A DNA stretch of 11,975 nucleotides, taken from contig CAJWZG010000066.1 in NCBI GenBank assembly GCA_913049565.1, forward strand, positions 1 to 11,975. The letters are read 5' to 3'. This document shows, piece by piece, positions 1 to 7,780 of the stretch. The translations under genes were made by a program, and so were the position numbers. This DNA comes from an uncultured Gammaproteobacteria bacterium (GTDB lineage Bacteria > Pseudomonadota > Gammaproteobacteria > Pseudomonadales > Azotimanducaceae_A). Below the pieces are notes generated by a model. The model did no database searches. It was not told where the DNA came from and was given only the letters and a program-made list of their open reading frames with translations. The stretch's first letter is position 1. Each line of letters starts with the position of its first letter.

Positions 1-1431
1 CTCGAAGGTGAGGGCGCCCACGGTGGCCATGACGACCACGGTGACGAGCATGAGGATGAGCACGGTGATGAGCATGACGATGAGCATGGTGATGAGCACG
101 AGGACGAACGTATTATTGCGACGACTGAATCAGACATCATCAATCTCAGTGGTTCTCTAAACCTTCAGCTTGGCCTTATAAAGGGTATCGATTATCACTT
201 TCGTGATACCGACTACATGCTCTCCGAGGCGCATGTTGAAGAGGAAGAAGCCCATGGCGATGAACATGGCGATGAAGAGCATGAAGACGAACATGGGCAT
301 GGCGCCCCCACCATTTTCACTAATGAGGCTCAGGAATACGGGGCAATCTTTGATATCTCCACTGATACGTTTACCCAAAAGATTGCTTTGGAGTTTGTAT
401 CCGAAGACGTAGCTATCACGGGTGCAGAAGCCTTCATGAATCCTGCAAGTACAGATGAAGTAACGCTGGGCTACTACGCAAGTCGGGAATTCGGCGGTTT
501 TGTGTTCGACTTTGGTATACGAAACGATTGGGTCGATCGAAAGGGCTCGGTCAGCGAGGACCACCATGATGAAGAACATGGCGATGACCATGACGAGGAG
601 CATGGAGATGACCATGACGAAGAACATGGCGATGAAGAAGCGGAGCTTCAGTATTTTGACACCGAGGAGTCGGTAACAAGTTACGGCCTGCAAATTTCTC
701 GCGCGATGAGCGACCAATTCTCTGCCACCCTTAATCTAGCATCTGTAGAGAGAGCGCCCGCTGCGGTTGAGCTGTTTATGAATGGCCCTCATTTGGCCGT
801 CGGCCGATACGAAGAGGGGAACCCTAATCTTCAGACCGAAGAATCAAAAAGTGCAGATTTATCGCTAAATTACTCAAGTGAAACGTTCTTTGGGTCCTTC
901 TCGGTTTATACGAACGATATTGACAACTATATATATTTGCTCGACGACCCTGACGAGATGCGAGAGGGCCTCATAAGCGCAAATTATCTGCAGCAGGACG
1001 CCGAGTTTACGGGTTATGAGTTCGAAATTGGCAGCGTTTTCCCCATTGCAGGTGGCGATCTCACCCTTTCCTATGGTTTGGACTCTGTCAGCGCCGATTT
1101 CGCTAACAATACGAACGTACCACGGATTAGCCCAGACAGAAGTATCTATACTGCAGCTTTCTCCCGCGACAGATTAAGCGCCACAATGACCCTAAAAGAG
1201 GTCGAGGCTCAGTCTGATACCGCGTTTAACGAAGAGATGACCGCCGGTTACACCATGCTAAACATGAATGTAACGAACGTCTTTACGCTCACCAATGACA
1301 TCGACTTGACGGTCTCGGTCTTTGGCCGAAATCTAATGGACGAAATCGCGCGTAATCATTCTTCTTTTGTTAAGGAGGAGGTGCCTCTTCCTGGTAGAAG
1401 TTACGGCCTTAAGTTCTACGCAACTTTCTAG
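1..1431 (+). CDS. TonB-dependent outer-membrane receptor, metal/zinc type, 5' truncated by window edge
   Basis: This is the C-terminal 476 residues of a TonB-dependent receptor; the plug domain and N-terminus lie outside the window. The reading frame is open from base 1. Alternating short beta-strand patterns, the motif ERAPAAVELFMNGPH followed by GNPNLQTEES, and an end in LPGRSYGLKFYATF with a terminal Phe are typical of the last half of a TonB receptor barrel. Three insertions rich in His, Asp and Glu stand out, at fragment residues 7-36, 78-100 and 188-213. They fall between strand segments, so they are probably extracellular loops. His-rich loops are known in the zinc receptor ZnuD and relatives, so zinc or another divalent metal is the likely substrate, but this is inference. 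No Zur gene or Zur box was identified. A terminator-like hairpin follows the stop codon. The family call is firm; the substrate is moderate. Confidence 0.9.
   Translation, partial: LEGEGAHGGHDDHGDEHEDEHGDEHDDEHGDEHEDERIIATTESDIINLSGSLNLQLGLIKGIDYHFRDTDYMLSEAHVEEEEAHGDEHGDEEHEDEHGHGAPTIFTNEAQEYGAIFDISTDTFTQKIALEFVSEDVAITGAEAFMNPASTDEVTLGYYASREFGGFVFDFGIRNDWVDRKGSVSEDHHDEEHGDDHDEEHGDDHDEEHGDEEAELQYFDTEESVTSYGLQISRAMSDQFSATLNLASVERAPAAVELFMNGPHLAVGRYEEGNPNLQTEESKSADLSLNYSSETFFGSFSVYTNDIDNYIYLLDDPDEMREGLISANYLQQDAEFTGYEFEIGSVFPIAGGDLTLSYGLDSVSADFANNTNVPRISPDRSIYTAAFSRDRLSATMTLKEVEAQSDTAFNEEMTAGYTMLNMNVTNVFTLTNDIDLTVSVFGRNLMDEIARNHSSFVKEEVPLPGRSYGLKFYATF
565..636 (+). repeat. Three tandem 24-bp repeats encoding HDEEHGD(D/E)
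   Basis: Three consecutive in-frame 24-base units start at 565, 589 and 613. Each encodes the octapeptide HDEEHGDD or HDEEHGDE inside the third His-rich loop of the TonB receptor. The units differ at a few bases, mostly third codon positions, so the peptide is kept while the DNA has drifted. Similar but less regular His/Asp/Glu codon runs occur at 19-108 and 232-300. The pattern suggests a metal-binding loop that grows or shrinks by repeat slippage. Confidence 0.85.
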
Positions 1432-1457
1432 GCCATTTCTTGATCAGGAGCTAAGAC

Positions 1458-1482
1458 AACCGGGCAGCACTGCTGCTCGGTT
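1458..1482 (+). terminator. Terminator-like hairpin after the TonB receptor gene
   Basis: A 10-bp stem (AACCGGGCAG pairing with CTGCTCGGTT, one G-T wobble) with a 5-base loop lies 26 bases past the receptor stop codon. A moderately T-rich stretch follows rather than a clean U-run. The position and strength fit a Rho-independent terminator, but the weak tail lowers certainty. Confidence 0.6.
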
Positions 1483-1769
1483 ATTCTCCTAATTGTTTCG
1501 GGATTTATACTTAAGCGACAGCCGAGCACCCGCCAACAAGGGTTCGAACCCTGGGCACAAAATTTGACCAAGAATCGAAATAACCTTCCATTGGCTTTGT
1601 CAAAACGAACTACATTATCTAGCTTGAAGCACTTAGAACTTTTTAAACGATGCTTACTGTGGATCAAAATTACTTGTATTAAACCCCGGGACTTCTGATT
1701 TTTCTAAACGTAGAGTCCACATGCATGAGCTGTACTTTAATCTTTAGCTGGAAAACGAGAACCGTAAGA
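1483..1769. other. Intergenic stretch without a convincing gene
   Basis: This gap separates the receptor terminator from the DUF547 gene. It is more A/T-rich than its flanks, especially from about 1555 to 1710. It contains one perfect palindrome (see 1539-1552) and weak promoter-like A/T sequence before the DUF547 gene; the hexamer TATTAA near 1676 could be a -10 element but has no good -35 partner. An 80-codon antisense frame crosses the region, but its composition and lack of a start signal do not support a gene. The DUF547 start could lie at 1725 instead of 1770, which would shorten the gap. Confidence 0.5.
1539..1552. other. 14-bp palindrome resembling a tRNA T-arm
   Basis: AGGGTTCGAACCCT is a perfect palindrome containing the TTCGAA core typical of tRNA T-loops. 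Read on the minus strand, a 5-bp T-stem can form (CAGGG with CCTTG) around the loop TTCGAAC, followed by seven bases that could be an acceptor strand. No matching 5' acceptor strand, D-arm or anticodon arm, and no CCA end, can be found at tRNA distance, so it is not an intact tRNA. It could be a tRNA remnant, an old integration site, an operator, or chance. Confidence 0.25.
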
Positions 1770-2600
1770 ATGCTCATGAAAGCGAGTGTTCACGCCGGAC
1801 TGGTACTGGCAGCGCTGCTGGCACAGCACTCCCTTGCAGCGCCAAAATCCGAACTTTGGCCATACTGGCAATCAGATAACGCGGGGTCGGATGTAACAGT
1901 AGACCATCAGATTTGGCAGAAGCTTCTTTCTCGATTTGTAGTCTCAGGCAATGACAAGATCAATCGAGTGGCTTATCAAGATTTCGATGACGCAGCAAAA
2001 ACGCAGCTGCGAAGATATCTAAATACATTGAGCAAAATTGCACCCACGCGGCTCAACCGAAAAGAACAGTTGGCCTATTGGATCAATCTCTACAACGCGC
2101 AGACCGTACAAGTGGTACTCGACCACCCTATGAAAAAGAGCATTCTGTCCATGGGGCCGTTCTTGTCCTTGGGACCTTGGGATGAGCCGTACCTCAACAT
2201 CGAAGGAAAGCCAGTCACACTCAACGACATCGAGCACCGAATATTACGTCCCATCTGGCAAGATCATCGGCTGCACTATGTCCTCAATTGCGCCAGCTTG
2301 GGTTGCCCCAATCTAAACCGCGAGGCCTACAGTGCAGCCACGATAGAACGACAGCTGGCACAAGCGGAAAGGGAATTCCTGCAGCACCCTCGGGCTATTT
2401 CACTGACCCAAAGAGGCAAACTGCAGCTCACCAGCCTGTTTGATTGGTATCTTAAAGACTTCGCGAATAGCAAGAATCAGCTACTGACCTACCTTGCGCG
2501 CCAGCGGCCAGACCTCGCACCAGCGATCAAGGGCTTTGCAGATGCCAAAAGTCCGGCCATAGACTATGTTTACGACTGGGATCTGAACGTGATTGACTAA
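1770..2600 (+). CDS. Secreted DUF547 domain protein
   Basis: The 276-residue product has a signal peptide (hydrophobic stretch about residues 6-22, cleavage predicted after SLA at residue 23) and one DUF547 domain across most of the mature chain. Family hallmarks visible are YWINLYNAQT at 103-112 and LNCASLGCPNL at 172-182, with two conserved cysteines, C174 and C179. DUF547 proteins are widespread in marine and other proteobacteria and in plants; no reaction is established. Export to the periplasm is inferred from the signal peptide. The start at 1770 places the signal peptide at the N-terminus. An ATG at 1725 would add 15 residues before it, and ATG 1776 is also possible; none has a strong ribosome binding site. 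The gene ends 35 bases before the crotonase gene on the same strand, so the two are probably co-transcribed. Confidence 0.88.
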   Translation: MLMKASVHAGLVLAALLAQHSLAAPKSELWPYWQSDNAGSDVTVDHQIWQKLLSRFVVSGNDKINRVAYQDFDDAAKTQLRRYLNTLSKIAPTRLNRKEQLAYWINLYNAQTVQVVLDHPMKKSILSMGPFLSLGPWDEPYLNIEGKPVTLNDIEHRILRPIWQDHRLHYVLNCASLGCPNLNREAYSAATIERQLAQAEREFLQHPRAISLTQRGKLQLTSLFDWYLKDFANSKNQLLTYLARQRPDLAPAIKGFADAKSPAIDYVYDWDLNVID

Positions 2601-2626
2601 CGGCTTAGCCGCTAACTGACAGTTCT

Positions 2627-2632
2627 GGGGAG
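2627..2632 (+). promoter_or_regulatory. Ribosome binding site of the crotonase gene
   Basis: GGGGAG lies just before the ATG at 2636. It supports that start and argues for translation independent of the upstream DUF547 gene. A short imperfect inverted repeat (CGGCT, then AGCCG) sits at the beginning of the gap and is too small to call a terminator. Confidence 0.65.
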
Positions 2633-2635
2633 AAC

Positions 2636-3439
2636 ATGAATACAGCAAACTACGAAACCATCCTCACCTCGCTAGACGCGGGTGTATTGACCATCACCAT
2701 GAATCGCCCGGAGCGCCTCAACGCCTGGACTTATCAGATGGGCGCTGAGTTACAACACGCGATCGAAGCAGGTAACGAAGACCCTGCCGTTGATGTATTT
2801 ATTCTCACCGGTGCCGGAAGAGGCTTTTGTGCCGGTGCAGACATTAAGGACTTGTTCAAAAACCAAGCGGACTCTGCCGGCGACGGGGATGAAAATCAGC
2901 GACCACCCCGAGATTGGGTAGGCCTCGTTCGGCAAGCCAAACCCATCATTGCAGCGGTCAACGGTGTCGCCGTCGGCGTGGGCTTAACTCAAATTTTGCC
3001 GTGCGATTACATTATGGCGAGCGCCGAAGCCAAGTTTAGTGCCCGCTTCGTCAAAATGGGCGTGGTGCCTGAGCTGGCCAGCTCCTACTACTTAGTAGCG
3101 CGAAGTGGGTTTGGTCTCGCTAACCGAATGATGCTCTCCGGGGAAACCATCAACGCTGAGGAGGCCCAGCGCATAGGCTTGGTCGACGAGTTGGTCCGCG
3201 ACGCGGAAAGTTTGCTGCCAAGAGCAGTACAGCTTGCTAAACAAATCGGCGAGAATCCACCCGGAGCCCTCGCCGCGGTCAAACAGTTAGTAACCGCCAA
3301 TATGGCCGAGCCTGACATCAAAGCCGTACAGAAACGCGAAATGGCTGCCCTCGCCGAGGCTTACAAAAGCCCCGAGCACCATGAGGCAATCGCCGCCTTC
3401 ATCGAAAAGCGGCCGCCGAATTTCAAAAACCTGGGGTAG
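2636..3439 (+). CDS. Crotonase-family enoyl-CoA hydratase/isomerase, isomerase-like active site
   Basis: The 267-residue protein is a standard-length crotonase-fold enzyme acting on acyl-CoA thioesters in the cytoplasm. The first oxyanion-hole segment GRGFCAGADIKDL (61-73) and the second, NGVAVGVGLTQILPCDYIMA (110-128), are clear. Aligned by eye to rat mitochondrial hydratase, the two catalytic glutamates of true hydratases (E144 and E164 there) fall on T118 and F138 here. A Glu at position 146, in KMGVVPELASSYYL, sits where delta3,delta2-enoyl-CoA isomerases carry their single catalytic acid. An isomerase role in unsaturated fatty acid oxidation is therefore more likely than plain hydration. 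The C-terminal helices are complete. It sits behind the DUF547 gene and converges with the AGMO-like gene with only 10 bases between stops. Family certain, exact reaction moderate. Confidence 0.93.
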   Translation: MNTANYETILTSLDAGVLTITMNRPERLNAWTYQMGAELQHAIEAGNEDPAVDVFILTGAGRGFCAGADIKDLFKNQADSAGDGDENQRPPRDWVGLVRQAKPIIAAVNGVAVGVGLTQILPCDYIMASAEAKFSARFVKMGVVPELASSYYLVARSGFGLANRMMLSGETINAEEAQRIGLVDELVRDAESLLPRAVQLAKQIGENPPGALAAVKQLVTANMAEPDIKAVQKREMAALAEAYKSPEHHEAIAAFIEKRPPNFKNLG

Positions 3440-3449
3440 CTTTTATCGG

Positions 3450-4694
3450 TTAGGCAGCGAAGGGGCTATTGCCTTCTGCTCGTTGGACCAACCGCTGTAG
3501 GACGAAGAGACTCACTAATAGCGCCGCATTTGCCAAGCCAAGCAATTGCAGCGCCGTCACCCATTGCTCGACGCTTCCAGACAACAGGGGTAACCACAGT
3601 CCCGCTAAGAGCATTAGCGCTATTCTAACTGCATCCACCCAATAGCGGTAAGGTCGATTCTCTAGCCATAGGCTTGCAATGAACATAGAGCCTGCGATCA
3701 GTCCGAACATCGCCACAACGGCAGTCTGATTTAGTTGGTCCTGCATAGCCGCTAGAGCCAGGCCTGCGACGGCAAGCACTACGTATTGCAAGAAGCCATA
3801 GGCTTTTGAACTCTGTGGCGCTTGGGGATCGTATTGCTCGTCCCAACCGACACCATCGTCGTGCACTTGCCGCATCCCGTCAGGAAACCAATCTGGGCCT
3901 TTAAACCAAACTGCCGCCTTGTCGCGCCAACGCGGCGCCATGATACAGAGCACCAAAGTATCCCACCACACGATCGCATTAGCCCAGATAGGATTCCAGC
4001 TACGCAGTCCGTGAGTAATTCCGTAAACAGGTTTATCGTCGATGCGCTCGTTGCAAAACGTGCCGAAAAGTCGATCCCAGAGAATCAGAAAACCACCATA
4101 GTTTTTGTCGATGTAACGCGGGTTCTTAGCGTGGTGTACCCGGTGGTTGCTTGGTGTCACCAAAACGTAATCGAGCACCCCTAAACGATCGACATGCTGG
4201 GTGTGTACCCAAAACTGATACACCAGATTCAGCGAGCCGACGCTGATCATCACGTAAGCAGGTGTTCCGGCGAGGTACATGGGTAGGTAAAAAACAAACC
4301 CAATATAATCAGTGCTGGTTTGTCGCAGTGCTGTGCTGAGGTTGTACTCCTCGCTTTGATGGTGAGCGCTGTGCGATGCCCACATAATCCGCCATTCATG
4401 GCCGAAGCGATGCTTGAAGTAATAGCAAAGGTCGTAGGCGATGAAGGCGGCCAGCCAATGCCACCACGCCGTCGCCTCCCAAGGAACAACGCCGGCCCAC
4501 TGCACTGCACCGGCCAAAACGACCGCTGCGAAGCTCAACCGCAGCACGCCAACCAGCTGGCTCAGGGAACCCATCATCAGGCTCGCGACCGCGTCGTTTA
4601 GACGATAGGTTTGCTTCTTCTTCCAAATTCCAAATGCGAACTCTATAACGATGGCGAGAATGAAAAACGGAATGGCGATTTCTACAAAGTTCAT
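3450..4694 (-). CDS. Sterol desaturase/fatty acid hydroxylase superfamily, alkylglycerol monooxygenase (AGMO)-like
   Basis: A 414-residue integral membrane di-iron enzyme. The histidine motifs of the superfamily are intact: HRFGH (H95, H99), HSAHH (H108, H111, H112) and NHRVHH (H184, H187, H188), with a further His at 164. The stretches EYNLSTALRQT (116-126), NLVYQFWVHT (156-165), TPSNHRVHHAKNPRYIDKNYG (180-200) and LILWDRLFGTF (203-213), then VYGITHGL, closely match what I recall of animal AGMO (TMEM195), and the length is similar. AGMO uses oxygen and tetrahydrobiopterin to cleave the ether bond of alkylglycerols, giving glycerol and a fatty aldehyde. Two hydrophobic segments lie near residues 5-22 and 45-70, and three or four more in the C-terminal third (about 302-400). 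It is encoded on the same strand as the glycerol importer and starts 127 bases after its last gene. The ATG at 4694 has only a weak ribosome site. Superfamily certain; AGMO activity inferred. Confidence 0.9.
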   Translation of the reverse strand: MNFVEIAIPFFILAIVIEFAFGIWKKKQTYRLNDAVASLMMGSLSQLVGVLRLSFAAVVLAGAVQWAGVVPWEATAWWHWLAAFIAYDLCYYFKHRFGHEWRIMWASHSAHHQSEEYNLSTALRQTSTDYIGFVFYLPMYLAGTPAYVMISVGSLNLVYQFWVHTQHVDRLGVLDYVLVTPSNHRVHHAKNPRYIDKNYGGFLILWDRLFGTFCNERIDDKPVYGITHGLRSWNPIWANAIVWWDTLVLCIMAPRWRDKAAVWFKGPDWFPDGMRQVHDDGVGWDEQYDPQAPQSSKAYGFLQYVVLAVAGLALAAMQDQLNQTAVVAMFGLIAGSMFIASLWLENRPYRYWVDAVRIALMLLAGLWLPLLSGSVEQWVTALQLLGLANAALLVSLFVLQRLVQRAEGNSPFAA

Positions 4695-4821
4695 CGACTC
4701 AGTTTAGTCTCTCGCGCTGGAGTCTCCAGCTTTTCAACTGCGATCGAAATATGACAATTTTGGGTCAAAGACTCGCTCCGTTGTGCATCAAAACGCGTAG
4801 GACAATGTTCTAGCGCCCGAA
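4695..4821. promoter_or_regulatory. Gap between glpV and the AGMO-like gene, with an inverted repeat
   Basis: The 127-base gap should hold the leader of the AGMO-like gene. At 4716-4730 is a perfect inverted repeat, GCTGGAG-T-CTCCAGC, close upstream of the start. It is followed by TTTT only on the plus strand, where no gene ends, so it looks more like an operator or leader hairpin than a terminator. No strong terminator follows glpV, so read-through is possible. Promoter hexamers are weak (a TTGTCA and a TTGACC without good -10 partners). Confidence 0.35.
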
Positions 4822-6609
4822 TCAATTTGCTTTTTGATCACCTGTCGCCTTCCAAGACGCCAGTAGTGTTTCATAGTCTACGGTCTGACCTTGAGGCTTT
4901 TCATCGGCTAGTGCCGGCTTGGGCGCCCCGGGCCGTTCGAGCCAGTATTGGGCGTCGCGCTCCTCATTTAGTATCGGACCGCACTCGCCCAGCGCGCCAT
5001 GACGCTGGAGTCGCTCCAAGACTCGGTCTTGCTGAGATGCCAAACTGTCCATCGCAGCCTGAGCGGTCACTTGACCACTTACTGCATTCGCCACATTAGC
5101 CCACCACAACTGCGCCAACTTGGGGTAGTCGGGCACGTTAGTACCCGTAGGCGTCCATGCGATTCGGGCAGGCGAGCGGTAGAACTCCACCAATCCACCC
5201 AGCTTAGGTGCCATATCGCTCATGGCTTGAGAGCGGATGTCAGAGTCTCGGAACGGGGTTAAACCAACCAGCGTCTTTTTCAGCGATAAGGTTTTAGCCG
5301 TCACAAATTGGGCGTACAGCCACGCTGCTTTGCGTCGCTCGAGCGGGGTGCTAGAGAGCAGGGTCCAGGCCCCGGTGTCCTGGTAACCCAGCTTCATACC
5401 CTCTTCCCAGTATGGGCCGTGAGGTGAGGGCGCCATGCGCCACTTAGGCGTACCGTCCGCATTTACCACCGGCAAATCTGGCTTGATCATGTCTGCCGTA
5501 AAGGTTGTGTACCAGAAAATTTGTTGTGCGATCTGACCCTGAGCAGGCACCGGCCCAGCTTCTGAAAATGTCATGCCCGGCGCTTGCTCGGGTGCGTACG
5601 CTTTGAGCCAGTCGATATATTTTTGCAGAGCGTAAACCGAAGCTGGTGCATTGGTCGCACCGCCACGCGTTGTCGACGAACCTACCGGGCGACATTGCTC
5701 CGCTCGAATACCCCACTCATCGACGGGCAGGCCGTTTGGAATGCCTTTATCGCCTGCGCCAGCCATAGACAACCAAGCATCGGTAAAACGCCAGCCCAAC
5801 GATGGGTCTTTCTTACCATAGTCCATATGACCATAGACCTCTTGGCCGTCTATCTCGCCGACATGCACCGAGAAGAACTCTGCAATATCCTGATAAGCAG
5901 ACCAATTGACGGGTACACCAAGCGCATAACCATAGCGCGCCTGAAACTGCGCTTTGAGCTCAGGGTCAGAAAACCAGTCATGCCGAAACCAATAAAGATT
6001 GGCAAATTGCTGATCGGGAAGTTGATAGATTTTTCCATCTGACGCGGTCGTAAAACTCAGACCGATAAAATCATCGAGGTCTAGCGTCGGCGAGGTCACA
6101 TCGGCTCCCTCACCGGCCATGAAGTCGCTCAGGGCAACGACATAACCGTAACGCGAATGCGTACCGATCAAATCAGAATCGTTCACATAGGCATCGAAAA
6201 TATTTTCGCCCGACTGCATCTGAGTTTGCAGCTTTTCAATAACGTCGCCCTCTTGAATTAGATCGTGATTTACGCGGATGCCGGTGATGTCAAAAAAAGC
6301 CTTGGCTAGGGTTTCGCTTTCGTACTGGTGTGTCGTCAATGTTTCTGACACGACATTGATCGTCATGCCGCGAAATGGAGCGGCGGCTTGGCTAAACCAA
6401 GCCATTTCTGCCAACTGGGCATCACGTGTCAACGTGGACGGCTGAAATTCCGCATCAACCCAGGTTTCAGCACTTGCGGCCAAGGTCTGCTCGCTGATGC
6501 TCGAGGCCCCAGGCCCCTGGGCTGACTGACCGCAGGCTATCAACGCTGAAACCAGTGTCGCCACCGCGCCGACTCTTATACTGTTGTTCAACAAAACCCG
6601 TTCTCCCAT
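4822..6609 (-). CDS. glpV: Glycerol ABC importer substrate-binding lipoprotein
   Basis: A 595-residue periplasmic binding protein, much longer than usual sugar binders but the expected size for the GlpV family. The N-terminus has a basic start, a hydrophobic core and the lipobox LIAC, so it should be processed and lipidated at C26. The mature protein shows the two-lobed binding-protein pattern; family-typical segments include YWFRHDWF, GHMDYGKKDPSLGWRFTDAW and FWYTTFTADMIKPDLP. It is the last gene of a six-gene importer set ordered as in the rhizobial glpSTPQUV glycerol system, so glycerol is the likely ligand, though other polyols or sugars cannot be excluded from sequence. The ATG at 6609 is preceded by AAGGGAG seven bases away, which fixes the start. 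A 55-base gap separates it from the DUF2160 gene; it may be translated more strongly than the membrane genes, as binding proteins often are. Confidence 0.88.
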   Translation of the reverse strand: MGERVLLNNSIRVGAVATLVSALIACGQSAQGPGASSISEQTLAASAETWVDAEFQPSTLTRDAQLAEMAWFSQAAAPFRGMTINVVSETLTTHQYESETLAKAFFDITGIRVNHDLIQEGDVIEKLQTQMQSGENIFDAYVNDSDLIGTHSRYGYVVALSDFMAGEGADVTSPTLDLDDFIGLSFTTASDGKIYQLPDQQFANLYWFRHDWFSDPELKAQFQARYGYALGVPVNWSAYQDIAEFFSVHVGEIDGQEVYGHMDYGKKDPSLGWRFTDAWLSMAGAGDKGIPNGLPVDEWGIRAEQCRPVGSSTTRGGATNAPASVYALQKYIDWLKAYAPEQAPGMTFSEAGPVPAQGQIAQQIFWYTTFTADMIKPDLPVVNADGTPKWRMAPSPHGPYWEEGMKLGYQDTGAWTLLSSTPLERRKAAWLYAQFVTAKTLSLKKTLVGLTPFRDSDIRSQAMSDMAPKLGGLVEFYRSPARIAWTPTGTNVPDYPKLAQLWWANVANAVSGQVTAQAAMDSLASQQDRVLERLQRHGALGECGPILNEERDAQYWLERPGAPKPALADEKPQGQTVDYETLLASWKATGDQKAN

Positions 6610-6664
6610 TTGAGATCTCCCTTATTGTCTTTGCCCTATGCCGCAGCTCAAAGCGCGAAAAGTT

Positions 6665-6937
6665 TTAACCCTTTGTCATGATTAGGGCGAACCATAACAC
6701 TGCTAAACCACTGGCATAGAGCACATCCAATGTCGTCAACCCTAGCCAAAGCAAGTGAATCAATGCCGAACCCAACAGGCTGACAAAGAACCGGTCGCCG
6801 CGAGTGGTCGCCATAGGCAACCAGCCTCGAGCCATGACCGTCGGCTTTTTCAGCTCTAGAAAAACCAAAAACGTCAGAGTCACCGCGATAGCGCCAAAAA
6901 AAATCGCCGTTGGCAGCGTCCAAGCCATCCACGTCAT
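6665..6937 (-). CDS. glpU: DUF2160 small membrane protein of the glycerol importer
   Basis: A 90-residue, very hydrophobic protein with three predicted membrane segments (about residues 5-27, 50-68 and 70-87) and a charged loop ELKKPTVMARGW between the first two. This is the DUF2160 pattern, found almost only inside GlpSTPQUV-type loci between the second permease and the binding protein, which is its place here. Its exact role is not known; a part in assembling or stabilising the permease complex is inferred from its constant position. The start at 6937 has a strong ribosome site, GGAGAGG, six bases upstream. Another ATG five bases upstream is out of frame. The gene begins 33 bases after the stop of glpQ. 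Confidence 0.88.
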   Translation of the reverse strand: MTWMAWTLPTAIFFGAIAVTLTFLVFLELKKPTVMARGWLPMATTRGDRFFVSLLGSALIHLLWLGLTTLDVLYASGLAVLWFALIMTKG

Positions 6938-6970
6938 GGCATGCCTCTCCTAATCAAATTGGCGCCAACA

Positions 6971-7780
6971 CTAAACACGACCTAGGGCAAACCCTTTCAC
7001 CAAGTGCTGGCGCACGAACCAAACCACCAATATGCCCGGTAACACCGTGAACACACCTGCCGCAGCCAACACACCCCAATCCATACCTGACGCGCTGACT
7101 GTGCGGGTCATTACGACCACGATCGGTTTAGCTTCGCTACCGGTTAGCGTGCGTGCTAGCAGCAGCTCTACCCAGCTAAACATAAAGCAGAAAAAAACCG
7201 TGACACCGATAGCGCTGCGATTGATGGGCAAGAATATATGCATGAAGAAAAACCAAAAACTGTGTCCATCAACGCGCGCCATATCATCGATCTCTGTGGG
7301 CACCCCGGACATAAAGCCTTCCAGAATCCAAACCGACAGGGGCACAGTGAACAAACAATGGGCCAGAGCCACCGCCAAGGGAGTGTCGAATAACCCGATT
7401 GAGGAGTAGAGCTGGAAAAACGGCAGCAAAAACACTGCAGGTGGGGCCATGCGATTGGTTAGCAACCAAAAAAACAGCTGTCGGTCGCCCAAAAATCGAT
7501 AGCGGGAGAAAACATAGGCTGCCGGCAGTGCCACACAAACCGAGATAGTAGTGTTCAGCAGTACATAGCTAAGCGAGTTTACGAACCCGTCGTACCAGAC
7601 TGGATTGGTCAAAACTTCCGTAAAATTCGCCAGCGTCGGATTGCTTGGCACCAGCTCAAAAACGCCGGCGATATCGGCGTTACTGCGCAGTGCCAGCGTG
7701 AGCAGCCAGTACAAGGGCAAGATCAAGTAAACGCAGTAGGCGGCCAGCACCCAGCGACTGAAACGGCTCGGTTTGTTCAA
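6971..7780 (-). CDS. glpQ: Glycerol ABC importer permease, MalG-like
   Basis: A 269-residue inner-membrane permease with about six membrane segments. The EAA loop that docks on the ATPase is at 163-185 (EIDDMARVDGHSFWFFFMHIFLP), keeping the central DG and the final LP of the consensus. The N-terminal helix YCVYLILPLYWLLTLALRS and the conserved C-terminal region place it with the second permease of carbohydrate importers. I chose the TTG at 7780 as start. Its TTGA overlaps the TGA stop of the preceding permease by four bases, and GAGGAGGA lies just upstream, a classic coupled start. An upstream ATG at 7822 would add 14 residues encoded inside the previous gene with no ribosome site. It pairs with GlpP to form the transmembrane channel. 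Confidence 0.9.
   Translation of the reverse strand: MNKPSRFSRWVLAAYCVYLILPLYWLLTLALRSNADIAGVFELVPSNPTLANFTEVLTNPVWYDGFVNSLSYVLLNTTISVCVALPAAYVFSRYRFLGDRQLFFWLLTNRMAPPAVFLLPFFQLYSSIGLFDTPLAVALAHCLFTVPLSVWILEGFMSGVPTEIDDMARVDGHSFWFFFMHIFLPINRSAIGVTVFFCFMFSWVELLLARTLTGSEAKPIVVVMTRTVSASGMDWGVLAAAGVFTVLPGILVVWFVRQHLVKGFALGRV

Noticed and set aside
157..717. Long antisense open frame across the TonB receptor gene
   Set aside because: Its Met/Phe/Val-rich product is the mirror of the His/Asp/Glu codon repeats on the plus strand; it has no family pattern and lies entirely within a certain gene.
1510..1600. Intact tRNA gene around the TTCGAA palindrome
   Set aside because: On neither strand could I find a matching acceptor stem, D-arm, anticodon arm or CCA end at the right spacing.
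1428..1667. 79-codon minus-strand open frame in the intergenic gap
   Set aside because: No ribosome site or recognisable domain. It runs through the terminator hairpin and the T-arm-like palindrome and overlaps the end of the receptor gene, so it is most likely chance.
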